Notes: a model not told the origin generated them from the sequence alone. Shown: positions 6,478-17,466, counted from the first letter of the stretch. The stretch: DNA of 64,000 nucleotides from Slackia sp. (GCA_020725885.1 DYEA01000008.1:198119-262118), one strand, 5' to 3'. Numbers and translations are program-made.

Positions 6478-9276
6478 ATGGGGCTCACGCTCGTGACCGG
6501 CGATCGGAACGCCGGCAAGACAGGAGAGGTGTACCGGCGCGCACGCGAGGCTGCTGCAGCGGGAGCGAGCGTGGCGGTCCTCGTCCCTTCGTTGCCCGAG
6601 CGCGACCGGGCCGCTTCGGAGTTCGGGGCCGACTTCCCGGCGCGTATCGCGGTCGAGACGCTCGACGCCTTCCTGAGCCAGCTGTGGGAGCAGTGGGGCG
6701 ACGGCCGCCGTATCGTGGGAGAGGCGGAGCGCCTGATCTACGTCGACAGCGCTTTGGAGAGCGTGCGGGGCGCCTGGGAAGGCCACGTGCCAGCGACGGC
6801 GCTCCGCAGAGCGTTGCCGTCGCTCGTCCAGCGAGCGGCGGAACGGCAGCCGGGGAAGTCGCTGCAGCGGCCGACACAGCCGGCGGCCGCTGCGATCGTG
6901 GCGGCGGTGGAAGCGTACGAGCGGCTGCTCCGTGAGTGGGGTCTCATCGAGCCGGCCGCGGCGCATGGCCTCGCAGCGGCCGCCGTGCCGAGGCAAGGCC
7001 TCCCGGACGTCATCTGCGTCAACCGGTTCGAGACCTTCACGCCCCCGCAGTCGGCCTTTCTAGAGATGGCCTCGCGGAAGACGGACGTGATCGTCGCCTT
7101 GACGCACGTGCCGGGGTCTTCGGTCACCAGCGCGGTTGACGAGCCGGCCCGGCGTCTGGCTGCGCTCGCGGAAACCACCGTCCACGTCGAAGCCGCACCG
7201 GTCGACACCGCTCGCGAGCTCGTGATGCTGCAGGCGGGGCTCGCCGCAGGGAAGCCGGCAGCGGTCGCCGAGGGCGCGGTGGCGCTCATCGGTGCAGAAG
7301 GGACGTCGGCCGAGGCCGAAGCGGCAGCGCAGGCCATCCAGGAAATGGTAGATTCTGGTATCGAAGCCGACCGCATCGCGCTTGTCGCTCGCCGGATCGG
7401 TCAGCGGATGGTCGCCCTGGCGCAGACCCTCGAGGCCCGTGGCGTCCCGTGGCGGTACGAAGGCACGTGGCGGTTCAGGGACTCGGGATTCGGGCGGTCG
7501 GCGATGGCCTTGGCCCGTCTTGCTACCCGCGGCCGGCGGGAAGACCTGGTCGCTTTCCTGCAAAGCGGGTACGCGGGCGCGTCTCCCGAGGAAACGGACG
7601 AATTCTTGCGACTCGTGCGCCGGCATCGGCCGTCGCACGGCGACGAGTTGTGGCGGCTCGCGCTGCGGGCGCCAGGCGACGCAGGGCGCGTCCTCAGCTC
7701 CGTGGCGGCGGTGCGTCGAGACGCGCAGGGGCAGGATGCGCTGGCCGTGCTGCGGCGAGTCGCAGACGAGATGCTGGCCTACCGGTACGGGAGCGCGCCC
7801 GTGCTCGGCCAGGAGGGACGGCTGGACGCCCGCTGCAGGCAGAAGATGCTCGAGGCGGCGGAAGCCGTGATAGAGAGCAGCGGCCGCCTCGACCTGGAGG
7901 CGTTGGTCCGGGTGCTCGATCGGACGAGCGTGACCGTGGAGGATCACGGATCCGGGGTCGTGGTGAGCAGCCCCGAACGGATCAGGTCGCGACGCTTCGA
8001 CGGGCTCGTCGTGATCGGGCTGCAGTCGGACGAGCTCCCGCGTGCTGCGAGCGGGTTGGGCTTGCCACGATCGCTGGTCGACGCGCTTGAGGCCGCGGGC
8101 ATCGACGCCAAACCGCGCACGGACCTCGAGGCCGAGCGCCTGCTGTTCTACCAGACCGTCACCGCGGCGCGAAAGCGTCTGGTGCTCGTTTGGCAGGACC
8201 GCGACGACGCAGGCCGCGAGCGGGAGCGCTCCCTGTTCGTCGACGAGCTCATCGACGCATATCGGGAGCCCTCGGGGCTGCAGGCAGGCGAGGGCGGCGG
8301 TCTGCACGGCTCAAGGGCGGGCGCGAGCACGCAGGCCGGGGAAGACGACGCAGGGACGCCGCGTCTGGCGCGTCGCGTATGGGACGGCGCGGACCTTGGC
8401 TCTGACCTGCGCGAGGCGCTCTCGCAACGAGAGGTGTTCGCGGCGAGCGAGCTCGAGTCGTACCTCCAGTGCCCCCGGCTGTGGTTTTACCGGCACGTCG
8501 TCAAGGCCGAAGGGCTGGATGTGGAGATCGACGTGCGGCACAAGGGTCGCATCGCGCACGCGATCCTGCAACGGTTCTACCAGAAATGGCAGGAACTGGG
8601 AGCAAAGAGGGTACGTGCGGCCGACTTGCCGCGGGCGCTCCAAGTCCATGCAGAGGTGGCGGAATCAGTGGTCGCGGACGGGGCCGTGGCCGAGTCGCTG
8701 GACGAACGCGCTCAGATCGAGCGAGCGGTGAGGGGCTCGCGAGCGGTGATAGTCCACGACGCCGAGTCCTTCCCGGGCTTCGAGCCGGCGGCTCACGAGG
8801 CCGTGCTCGCCGCTCACGAGCCGTGGTCCGACTTCGGCGGGTGGCGCCTGAGCGGGAGGGTCGACCGTATCGACGTCGGCGAGCAGGGCCTGATCGTCAG
8901 CGACTACAAGTCGAGCACGGCCCCAAAGCTGTCGTGGCAGCGGTTCGAGCGAAGCGGCGTGCTCCAGGCGCCCTTGTACGCCGCTGCCGCGAGCCGGATG
9001 CTGGGCCTCCCGGTAGCAGGCATGATCTACCGCGCCATGTCGTGGAATGGCAAGGACAGGGGGGCGTATCTGGAGGGCGTGGTCTCGTCGCCGTGGCTCA
9101 CGCGGTCGGATGCTCTCGACGCGGCCGGCATCGAGTCGGTCATCGCCGAGGCCGTGGAGCGGGCGGACGCCGCGGTGGCCGGGATCCGGTCCGGCCTAAT
9201 CCCGTGCGAGCCCCTGGACAAAGACACATGCAGGTCGTGCCCCGCGAGGCCGTGGTGCGGGAGGGCCGAGGCGTGA
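6478..9276 (+). CDS. addB: ATP-dependent nuclease subunit B-like (AddB/RecB-type nuclease)
   Basis: The 932-residue protein starts with a Walker A motif (GDRNAGKT) in an AddB-style inactivated helicase fold. It ends in a PD-(D/E)XK nuclease domain (SELESYLQCPRLWFYRH, then SGRVDRIDVGE and IVSDYKSS). The nuclease is framed by one cysteine in LQCPRLW and three in CRSCPARPWC, the pattern of the iron-sulfur nuclease in AddB. With AddA it would process double-strand ends for recombination. ATG follows GGAGGAGGCGGG. The gene overlaps addA by four bases (GTGA). AdnA/B-like naming is possible. Confidence 0.88.
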   Translation: MGLTLVTGDRNAGKTGEVYRRAREAAAAGASVAVLVPSLPERDRAASEFGADFPARIAVETLDAFLSQLWEQWGDGRRIVGEAERLIYVDSALESVRGAWEGHVPATALRRALPSLVQRAAERQPGKSLQRPTQPAAAAIVAAVEAYERLLREWGLIEPAAAHGLAAAAVPRQGLPDVICVNRFETFTPPQSAFLEMASRKTDVIVALTHVPGSSVTSAVDEPARRLAALAETTVHVEAAPVDTARELVMLQAGLAAGKPAAVAEGAVALIGAEGTSAEAEAAAQAIQEMVDSGIEADRIALVARRIGQRMVALAQTLEARGVPWRYEGTWRFRDSGFGRSAMALARLATRGRREDLVAFLQSGYAGASPEETDEFLRLVRRHRPSHGDELWRLALRAPGDAGRVLSSVAAVRRDAQGQDALAVLRRVADEMLAYRYGSAPVLGQEGRLDARCRQKMLEAAEAVIESSGRLDLEALVRVLDRTSVTVEDHGSGVVVSSPERIRSRRFDGLVVIGLQSDELPRAASGLGLPRSLVDALEAAGIDAKPRTDLEAERLLFYQTVTAARKRLVLVWQDRDDAGRERERSLFVDELIDAYREPSGLQAGEGGGLHGSRAGASTQAGEDDAGTPRLARRVWDGADLGSDLREALSQREVFAASELESYLQCPRLWFYRHVVKAEGLDVEIDVRHKGRIAHAILQRFYQKWQELGAKRVRAADLPRALQVHAEVAESVVADGAVAESLDERAQIERAVRGSRAVIVHDAESFPGFEPAAHEAVLAAHEPWSDFGGWRLSGRVDRIDVGEQGLIVSDYKSSTAPKLSWQRFERSGVLQAPLYAAAASRMLGLPVAGMIYRAMSWNGKDRGAYLEGVVSSPWLTRSDALDAAGIESVIAEAVERADAAVAGIRSGLIPCEPLDKDTCRSCPARPWCGRAEA

Positions 9277-12200
9277 TCGAAGACCTGTCCGGCGAACAGC
9301 GCGAAGCGGTCGAAGCGCGCGGGCCGCGCGTCCTGGTCTCAGCAGGCGCCGGGGCGGGGAAGACCCGCGTCCTCACCGCCCGGTTCTTGCAGAGCGTCGC
9401 CGAAGGCCTCGACCTGGACGAAGTGGCCGCTGTGACGTTCACCGAGAAGGCGGCCGGCGAACTCAAGCGGCGGATCAGGGACGGACTTGTCCGGGGCGGG
9501 CGGCTAGACGACGCCCGGCGGGTGCCCGACGCATGGGTCTCCACGATCCACGGGCTGTGCCACCGCATTCTGCGCGAGCACGGCCTTCAGGCCGGAGTCG
9601 ACCCCGGAAGCAGGATCCTCACCGAGCACGAGGCGCTCGTGCTTGCGGAAGAGGCGTTCGAGGCTGCGACGAACGCTCTGATCGACGTGCGGGACGAGGA
9701 CGTGCTCGCGGTGCTCGAGGCCGAGGACGTGGCCCGCGTAGCGAAGCGCGTGCGCGCCGTGCATGGGAAGGCGGTGTCGGCCGGTCTCGACCCGACCGCG
9801 GTCGAAGGCCAGCCGCCGGTGGACCCGGCAGACCTCGAGCGGATCGCAGCCGGTCTCCGTCAGGCGGCTCGAGACATGCTGGACCTCGCGAACACGGACA
9901 ACCAGCGCGACGGGGTCGAGAACGTCCTGCGTCTTGCCGACATCCTCGAGCGCGCCGCGGGGACGGTCGCCTATGACGCGCAGGCAGCCTTGGCGGCCCT
10001 GTCCGAGACCGAGTCGCTGAGCGTCTATGCGAGGGGCTCCGCAGAGTTCAGGAACATCGCCTCTGAGGCGAAGGCCCTACGAGAAGCCGCCCGGTCGCTG
10101 CTCGCGCAGGCTGCGTGCGCGCCGCACGAACGCGGGCTGGCGAAGCTGGTGGCGCGTTTCGCTCAGGAGTTCGCGCGCGCGAAACGCGAGGCCGGGGCGC
10201 TGGACTTCGACGACCTGCAGACGCACGTCGCCGGGCTGCTCAAGGAGCCGTGCTCGGCGCGCACGATCGCTGGCCGGTTCGCCGAGGTCATGGTGGACGA
10301 GTACCAGGACACCAACCCGCTCCAGGCGACCATCGCCGAGGCGCTCGCCGGCGGGTCATTGGTGGCGGTGGGCGACAAGCGGCAGTCGATCTACCGCTTC
10401 CGCTACGCGGACGTGCGGGTCTTCGAGCGGTTCGCGGAGCATGCCGTCGTGAAGGCGCTGACGGAGAACTGGCGCTCCCACCCCGACGTGCTGGCAGTCG
10501 TGAACGCGGCGTTCCGGCATCCGGGCCTGTTCGGCGACGACCATCAGGTCTTGCGGGCGGCGTCTGGCACCGAGGACGGGCCGTGGCCCGAAGGCGAGTC
10601 GCGAGTCAGAGCCTTGTTCACCGTCACCGAGGGCGTGGGTGCAGCAGAGGCCCGCCGCGCGGAAGCCGAGGCCGTCGCGGCCGAGATCGAGCGACTGTGC
10701 AGCAACCCAGAGATCTCTCCTGGCGACGTGGCCATCCTCTCCCGAGTCGTGGCGGACCGCGCCGTCGTGTTCGAGAACGCCTTGCGAGCGCGCGGGATCG
10801 AGGCTTCGTGCAGCGCGGGGAACCTGTTCGACACCCCCGAAGCGCAAGACGGTCTCATGCTCTTGCGCGCGATCGACAACGTCCTCGACGACGAGGCGCT
10901 CGCGCACGTCCTTCTTGGGCCGATCGGAGACGTAGGCCCCGACGCCGTCGTGCGCCTGAGGGAAGCCGGGGCGAGTCGAAGCCTGTGGCACGGGCTCGAG
11001 CAAGCGGAGGAAGTGCTCCAGGCGCCAGAGCGCGAGCGGGCGGTCGCGGTGCGAGACGCCGTGCTCGCCGGGCGACGCTACCTCGGGGCGCGGCATCCAG
11101 GGCGGGCGCTGCTTGCGGCGCTGCGAGCGAGCGGTTACGAGGCCGTGCTCGAGGCGGAGGGGGCTTCCGGGGCGCAGGCGCTGGAGAACCTGAGGCTGTT
11201 GGCCAGGCTCGTCGACGAGAGCGACGAGGTCACAGGCAGGGGGCTGCACGGGTTCCTCAGAGAGGTGGATGTCCTGAAGGTCTCCGGAGCCGTGCAGGTC
11301 GCTTCGCGAGAGAGCGCCGACGCCGTGCGAATCATGTCCATCCACGCGGCGAAAGGGCTGGAGTTCCCCGTGGTCTTCATCGTCGGGCTGACCGAGGACG
11401 ACCGCAGGCGAGATGAGGAGACCCTCGTCGATTGCGACGGCGACGTGCCTCGCATCGCTCTGAAGGGTCCGCTTGGCGACGCCTCCGACAGTTCAACCAA
11501 GTCGGCCGCATACGTGCGACTGGCAGACGAAGCGAAGCGCCAAGAGGAGGAGGAAGCGAAGCGGCTCCTGTACGTGGCGATGACGAGAGCCGAGCGCGCC
11601 TTGGTGCTGTCGGGCTCCATCGGGAAGAAGCACGAGGCCATGAGCGCGGCGAGCCGGGCGCTGTTCGACGCTCTCGGCGTGGATCTCGATTCCGCTTCGG
11701 GGCAGGAAGCAACCGAGGTGGCGGGCGTGCGGGTGCCCGTCCTCCGCCGCTTCCTCGACGCGGACGGTGACGCAGCCGAGCCAGCGCCGCCGAGCCGGCA
11801 CGCGCCGGAGCGGCCCGAGGGCGGCGCGCTGGAGCGCTTCGAACCGGCGCCCCGCGAGACGCCGCGAGCTCCCGTCCGCCGGATCTCGCCGTCGGCGCTC
11901 GAGGACTTCGAACGATGCTCCTACCGGTACTACGCGCGTCACGTCCTCGGGCTGCGCGATCTGCGCGAGGACGCGGGCGCGACCGCGTTCGGGACTGCGG
12001 TGCACGCCGCGATGCAGCACGCCGTCGTGGGCACGTGGGCGGTTGAGCGGCGAGAAGCCCTTGCGCGTCGTCACGGCCTCACGGACGCGGACGCGAAGCG
12101 GCTGGACGAAGCGGTGGACGCGTTCCGCAGCAGCGGCCTGCTCGACCGGATCCGGCAGCACGAACGGGTCGGGACCGAGAGACCGTTCGGCGTCGCCGTG

Positions 12201-12632
12201 GGAGGAGCGCTCCTCGTGGGTCGCATGGACGTGTTCGCCGAGACCGGCGGTCGCTGCTTCGTCGTCGACTTCAAGTCTCACGCGCCGGGTGCGAGCGACG
12301 GTGCCTCGACGCGAGCCGGAACCGCGTCCCGGTTCGAGCGCCAGATGCGCTGCTACGCGCTCGCCGCGCTGGCTGGAGGCGCGCGCGAAGTCGAGACGGT
12401 CGTCTACGACGTGAACGCCGGCGCTGCGAGCGGCGCGTGGACGTTCGAGCCGGGCCGACGCGACGAGTTGGAGCGTGAGCTGCGGGAGATCCTGGATCGG
12501 ATAGCCGCCGCGGACTTCGCGCCTCGCGGCCAGTACGACCACGCGTCCTGCTTCGGGTGCCCGGCCCTCGAGGGGCTCTGCCCCGTCAGGGCCCCTCGGC
12601 GCGCTGGCGGAGCTGTCCGCACGCGGCGCTGA
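9273..12632 (+). CDS. addA: ATP-dependent helicase/nuclease subunit A (UvrD-type helicase with nuclease domain)
   Basis: The 1119-residue protein has the UvrD/AddA superfamily 1 motifs in order: SAGAGAGKT (Walker A), AVTFTEKAAGELKRR, VDEYQDTNPLQ (Walker B), GDKRQSIYRFR, ENWRSHPDVL, IMSIHAAKGLEFPVVF and LLYVAMTRAE. A C-terminal PD-(D/E)XK nuclease follows with VGRMDVF and VVDFKS. The nuclease is also framed by cysteines (FERCSYRYY and CFGCPALEGLC), which looks like a second iron-sulfur nuclease. GTG at 9273 overlaps the addB stop. The 3' end overlaps the oppositely oriented rlmN by 47 bases. Confidence 0.92.
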   Translation: MIEDLSGEQREAVEARGPRVLVSAGAGAGKTRVLTARFLQSVAEGLDLDEVAAVTFTEKAAGELKRRIRDGLVRGGRLDDARRVPDAWVSTIHGLCHRILREHGLQAGVDPGSRILTEHEALVLAEEAFEAATNALIDVRDEDVLAVLEAEDVARVAKRVRAVHGKAVSAGLDPTAVEGQPPVDPADLERIAAGLRQAARDMLDLANTDNQRDGVENVLRLADILERAAGTVAYDAQAALAALSETESLSVYARGSAEFRNIASEAKALREAARSLLAQAACAPHERGLAKLVARFAQEFARAKREAGALDFDDLQTHVAGLLKEPCSARTIAGRFAEVMVDEYQDTNPLQATIAEALAGGSLVAVGDKRQSIYRFRYADVRVFERFAEHAVVKALTENWRSHPDVLAVVNAAFRHPGLFGDDHQVLRAASGTEDGPWPEGESRVRALFTVTEGVGAAEARRAEAEAVAAEIERLCSNPEISPGDVAILSRVVADRAVVFENALRARGIEASCSAGNLFDTPEAQDGLMLLRAIDNVLDDEALAHVLLGPIGDVGPDAVVRLREAGASRSLWHGLEQAEEVLQAPERERAVAVRDAVLAGRRYLGARHPGRALLAALRASGYEAVLEAEGASGAQALENLRLLARLVDESDEVTGRGLHGFLREVDVLKVSGAVQVASRESADAVRIMSIHAAKGLEFPVVFIVGLTEDDRRRDEETLVDCDGDVPRIALKGPLGDASDSSTKSAAYVRLADEAKRQEEEEAKRLLYVAMTRAERALVLSGSIGKKHEAMSAASRALFDALGVDLDSASGQEATEVAGVRVPVLRRFLDADGDAAEPAPPSRHAPERPEGGALERFEPAPRETPRAPVRRISPSALEDFERCSYRYYARHVLGLRDLREDAGATAFGTAVHAAMQHAVVGTWAVERREALARRHGLTDADAKRLDEAVDAFRSSGLLDRIRQHERVGTERPFGVAVGGALLVGRMDVFAETGGRCFVVDFKSHAPGASDGASTRAGTASRFERQMRCYALAALAGGAREVETVVYDVNAGAASGAWTFEPGRRDELERELREILDRIAAADFAPRGQYDHASCFGCPALEGLCPVRAPRRAGGAVRTRR

Positions 12633-13611
12633 TGTCGCTGCCGCGCTCGGCGCGCACCGATGTCTCCACGCCGGCTGCTGCGAGCGCCCGCACGGCAGCG
12701 CGGATCCGCTCGTCGGCGGAGCGGGTGAATGGAGAGCCGTCGACGGGGTTCATCGGGATGAGGTTCACGTGGACGGGCAGCCCCTCGCAGAAGCCCACTA
12801 GCGCCGCGATCTCCTCGTCAGTGTCGTTCACGCCGGACATGAGCGCGACTTCGAGCGTGGGACGGCGGTTCGTCCGCTCCCAGTACCGGACGAGGGCTTC
12901 TCGAAGCGCAGGGAGCGGGTAGCCTCGCACGCCCGGCATGAGACGGTCGCGGGTGGACTGCGCGGCGGAATGCAAGGACACGGCGAGCGTGAACTGCTCG
13001 GGCTCGCCTGCGAACCGGTCGATTCCCGGCACGAGCCCGCATGTGGAGACGGTGATGTGGCGCGCTCCGATTCCGAAGGCGTCGGGGTCGTTCAGGATGC
13101 GGAGCGCCGCGAGCGTCGCATCGTAGTTCGCGAACGGCTCTCCTTGTCCCATCGCGACGGCATTCGACACGCGGGCCCCCATGTCGAGCGCCACGCCGGC
13201 GACCTGCCACGCCATCTCGCCCGCGTGCAGGCCGCGAGTCAGGCCCGAAGCGCCGGTCGCGCAGAACGCGCACCCCATCGCGCAGCCTGCTTGCGTCGAG
13301 AAGCAGACCGTGAGCCGGTTCGCTGTGGGGATGCCGACCGATTCGGCAGTCGCGCCGTCCGCGAACCGCCACAGGTACTTCCTGGTGCCGTCGCGGGAGA
13401 CTTCGCGGGCGATCAGCTCAGGCCGCGCGATCTCGAAGCGGTGAGCGAGCGTCTCCCGGAGCGTCGCCGGCAGGTCGGTCATCTCCTCGAACGAGGAGGC
13501 ATGGCGGATCCAGAGCCACCGCAACACCTGACGGGCCCGGTAGCGAGGCTCGCCGAGCTCTGCGAACAGCCGCTCGAGGCCGGTGCGGTCGAACTGGGTG
13601 ATGTCAGTCAC
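12586..13611 (-). CDS. rlmN: Dual-specificity 23S rRNA A2503/tRNA A37 methyltransferase RlmN
   Basis: The 341-residue radical-SAM enzyme has the cluster motif CAMGCAFC. One catalytic cysteine lies just before it (TVCFSTQ) and another near the C-terminus (ISAACGQLRQ); together they drive the methyl transfer in RlmN. GQGEPFANY and VSLHSA are also characteristic. The ATG overlaps the stop of the rubrerythrin gene upstream by four bases, so the two are probably cotranslated. The end runs antisense into addA. Confidence 0.96.
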   Translation of the reverse strand: MTDITQFDRTGLERLFAELGEPRYRARQVLRWLWIRHASSFEEMTDLPATLRETLAHRFEIARPELIAREVSRDGTRKYLWRFADGATAESVGIPTANRLTVCFSTQAGCAMGCAFCATGASGLTRGLHAGEMAWQVAGVALDMGARVSNAVAMGQGEPFANYDATLAALRILNDPDAFGIGARHITVSTCGLVPGIDRFAGEPEQFTLAVSLHSAAQSTRDRLMPGVRGYPLPALREALVRYWERTNRRPTLEVALMSGVNDTDEEIAALVGFCEGLPVHVNLIPMNPVDGSPFTRSADERIRAAVRALAAAGVETSVRAERGSDISAACGQLRQRAEGP

Positions 13612-14120
13612 CGGCTGCCGCCAGTCCCTTCGAGCACGGAGCGGTAGCGGTCGCGGTGCTGCCGCTCGAAGCCGCCGAGGGCGCGGAAGTACTGCGCGAT
13701 CTCAGGGAAGCCTTCCCGCTCGGCGATCTCGGCGAACGAGGGGTACATCTCGACGGTCTCGTGGTCCTCGCCCTGAGCCGCGGCTTCCAGGTTCTCGATC
13801 GTGCTGCCGAAGGAGCGCATGTAGGCGAGGTGCCCCAGCGCATGGGCGGTCTCCTCCTCGGCGGCGTGCTCGAAAGCGGCGGCCGCGGCCTCGTTCCCCT
13901 CGAGGCGGGCGATGCGGGCGAACAGGGTGTAGCGGCGGTTGGCCTGGGCCTCCCCGGCGAACGCGGCCTTCAGGTTCTCCAGCGTCTGGGTGCCGGCGAG
14001 GTCCTTCGGGCCGTCGTACGGCGAGAAGAACGACTGGGGCGCGCCGCAGACGGGGCACCGCTCAGGGGCGGGGCCGACGTGGACGTAGCCGCATCCCTTG
14101 CAGCGGACGAGGGTCACCAT
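13608..14120 (-). CDS. Rubrerythrin with N-terminal rubredoxin-like domain (reverse type)
   Basis: The protein has 170 residues. A short rubredoxin-like iron site comes first (C7-K-G-C10 and C22-P-V-C25), then the diiron four-helix domain with EAQANRRY, HAAEEETAH and FERQHRDRY as ligand segments. This order is the reverse of classical rubrerythrin and matches the 'reverse' forms known from anaerobes, which reduce H2O2 or O2. ATG at 14120 is preceded by AAGGAGG. The gene is coupled to rlmN through an ATGA overlap and diverges from the cytochrome gene. Confidence 0.9.
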   Translation of the reverse strand: MVTLVRCKGCGYVHVGPAPERCPVCGAPQSFFSPYDGPKDLAGTQTLENLKAAFAGEAQANRRYTLFARIARLEGNEAAAAAFEHAAEEETAHALGHLAYMRSFGSTIENLEAAAQGEDHETVEMYPSFAEIAEREGFPEIAQYFRALGGFERQHRDRYRSVLEGTGGSR

Positions 14121-14206
14121 CGCAGCCTCCTTCGAGTTCGGGAATACACCAACGAAGATGGTACCCGAGGGAGCGGCCAGGCTTCCGGGAGAGGGGAGGC
14201 GGTGCG

Positions 14207-15550
14207 ATGAGGCAAGCACGGGTCCTGATGTTGGTGATGATGACCGCCGCCGCGTTCGCGGCCGGGGCTGCGGCGTGGGCGCTTCCGTCGGTGCCGAGCG
14301 CGAAGTTCGAGCCAGCGGAGGGGTGCGGCTGTCACGCGGCGCTCTACGAGCAGTGGCAGGCGTCCATGCACGCCAAGGCGCTCACCGACCCGCTGTACCA
14401 GTACAAGCTCGAAGAGGCCATCAAAGCCACGGACGGCGTCCTCGGACCGTTCTGCAACGGGTGCCATAGTCCGATCGCGGTCATGGCGGGAGAGGTCGTC
14501 GGGACGGACACCAGCAAGGTGTCGATGCAAGGCAAACAAGGCGTCGGCTGCGACTTGTGCCATCAAGTCGTCGGCACTGACGGGGAGCTCGGGAACACGT
14601 CGATCAAGGTCCAGCCGGACGGCGTGAAGCACGCGCAGCTGAAAGACGCCGTGTCGCCTGCGCACGCCACAGCCTACTCGGCGTTCCACGAGAGCGCCGA
14701 GTTCTGCGGCAACTGTCACAACGTCGACCACCCCGGGAACGGCATGCACCTCGAGATGACGTACACCGAGTGGAAGAACGGTCCGTACGCGGAGCAGGGA
14801 ATCGTGTGTCAGGACTGCCACATGACCCCGGGCCCGGGTGTGACCAAGCCGAACGCCGGCAAGGCGGCGGCTGGCGGGCCGGAGCGTCCGCACATCTACA
14901 CGATGACCTTCGCGGGCGGCAACGTCGGGCTCGGGGATGCCGAACGTGCCGAAGAGCGGCTGAAGGCGGCTGCAGAGATCTCGATCGACGTGCCCGAGGT
15001 CGTCAAGCCAGGCTCGTCTGCCAAGGCGGTCGTGACCGTAACCAACGTCGGCGCAGGTCACTACCTGCCGACCGGCCTCACGGAGGTCCGCCAGATGTGG
15101 CTTGAGGTCGAGGCCGTCGACGCATCCGGTAAGACGGTCGCAACACAGCGCCACGACTTCGGGACCGTCCTCAAAGACGCCAAAGGCAACCACCCGGTCG
15201 AGCTCTGGGACGCAGTCGCGTTCCACAGCGATGACCGGATCCCGCCGAAGGGGTCGAGCATCGACGAGGTGGCTTTCACGATGCCGGACGCAGCCGTGAC
15301 GGTGCGCGCAGCGCTCTACTACCGCTCCGCGCCCGAGGAGATGGCGAAGAAGGCGGGCGTCGACATCCCGACGACCGAGATGGCCGCGGCGGAGCGGGTC
15401 GTCTACACGTCGGCGGAGGAGAAGGCGAAAGCGGAGGCTCCACAGGCTCCGGCTGAAGGCGGCGGCGGGTCGCTGACCTGGGTGGCCGCCGCCGCCGTGC
15501 TCGTCATCGGCGTCGCAGCGGCAGCGGTTATCGCGAAGAAGAAGGCGTGA
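14207..15550 (+). CDS. Multihaem cytochrome c, membrane anchored
   Basis: The 447-residue exported protein has an N-terminal signal or anchor (residues 6-25). Four standard CXXCH haem sites are seen: CNGCH (83-87), CDLCH (115-119), CGNCH (167-171) and CQDCH (201-205). A fifth N-terminal site is shortened to C40-G-C42-H, followed by the YEQWQASMH segment typical of cytochrome c554-like domains. The C-terminal half is a beta-rich domain (TVTNVGAGHYLPTG), then a hydrophobic segment and a KKK end. A role in extracellular or respiratory electron transfer is likely; the partner is unknown. ATG follows GAGGGGAGG. Confidence 0.88.
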   Translation: MRQARVLMLVMMTAAAFAAGAAAWALPSVPSAKFEPAEGCGCHAALYEQWQASMHAKALTDPLYQYKLEEAIKATDGVLGPFCNGCHSPIAVMAGEVVGTDTSKVSMQGKQGVGCDLCHQVVGTDGELGNTSIKVQPDGVKHAQLKDAVSPAHATAYSAFHESAEFCGNCHNVDHPGNGMHLEMTYTEWKNGPYAEQGIVCQDCHMTPGPGVTKPNAGKAAAGGPERPHIYTMTFAGGNVGLGDAERAEERLKAAAEISIDVPEVVKPGSSAKAVVTVTNVGAGHYLPTGLTEVRQMWLEVEAVDASGKTVATQRHDFGTVLKDAKGNHPVELWDAVAFHSDDRIPPKGSSIDEVAFTMPDAAVTVRAALYYRSAPEEMAKKAGVDIPTTEMAAAERVVYTSAEEKAKAEAPQAPAEGGGGSLTWVAAAAVLVIGVAAAAVIAKKKA

Positions 15551-15576
15551 CGCCCACGAGAAGGCGCGGTCTGATG

Positions 15577-15605
15577 CTGGGGCCCGGCACCTCTCCGGGC
15601 CCCAG
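15577..15605. terminator. Hairpin between convergent genes
   Basis: A perfect 11-base-pair stem, CTGGGGCCCGG (15577-15587) with CCGGGCCCCAG (15595-15605), closes a 7-base loop. It lies between the convergent cytochrome and protease genes and probably stops transcription from both sides. No clear T-run follows on either strand. Confidence 0.65.
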
Positions 15606-15610
15606 CCGCA

Positions 15611-16915
<1,305 letters not shown>

Positions 16916-17018
16916 CGTGGCCTCCGCGCTTTCGAGTCTTCGCCTCACTACACTACACGAGCGTCCGGGTGGCAAGCATCTGCCCCCTGCCTGCACGGGA
17001 TCCGCACATCCGTGCCGG

Positions 17019-17048
17019 TTGTGCGGCGAAGCCGCCCTCCTCTAGACT
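17019..17048 (+). promoter_or_regulatory. Promoter upstream of the small membrane protein and ddl
   Basis: TTGTGC at 17019-17024 and TAGACT at 17043-17048 have an 18-base spacer and lie about 24 bases before the GTG at 17072. Confidence 0.5.
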
Positions 17049-17071
17049 GGCGTCCAAGACAGGAGGCGGAC

Positions 17072-17443
17072 GTGTTCGAAGATGAGGTCGCATCGCCCGC
17101 AGGTCCGCGCGGCGTGAGCTGGCTGCCGTTCGGGATCTACCTGCTTGCCTGGGTGGTGCTCGCGGCGGCGTCCTTCGCGCTGCTCAAGGACGAGGCCGCA
17201 GCAGGGACGCTGCTGTGGTCGGCCGATTACGGGCGCGTTGCAGCGGCCGCGCTCGTGCTGGCGGTGCTCGGACCAGCGACCTCGATCGCAGCGTGGGTCG
17301 TGACGAGAGCGGGTCGTCCGGCGGATGCCCGCGCCGGGCTGTTCGCCGATGCGCTGGTCAAGGGCGGCGCCGCGGCGTTCGTGGGCACGGCGCTGTGGCT
17401 CGTGACGTTGCTGGCGACCGACATGTGCTGCCGCGGCGCGTGA
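17072..17443 (+). CDS. Small integral membrane protein, function unknown
   Basis: The 123-residue protein has three hydrophobic segments: WLPFGIYLLAWVVLAAASFAL, an alanine-rich helix near residue 55-75, and one near 90-112. It ends with DMCCRGA, a CC pair close to the C-terminus. I do not recognise a family. GTG at 17072 is well placed after AGGAGGCGG. It lies 23 bases before ddl and is probably cotranscribed with it. Confidence 0.7.
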   Translation: MFEDEVASPAGPRGVSWLPFGIYLLAWVVLAAASFALLKDEAAAGTLLWSADYGRVAAAALVLAVLGPATSIAAWVVTRAGRPADARAGLFADALVKGGAAAFVGTALWLVTLLATDMCCRGA

Positions 17444-17466
17444 GCGTGGCGGACCGAGGAGGGCTA

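Noticed and set aside
8469-9272. N-terminal extension that would make AddA 1387 residues
   Set aside because: The extension lies inside addB in another frame and is a shadow; the UvrD motif order starts after GTG 9273.
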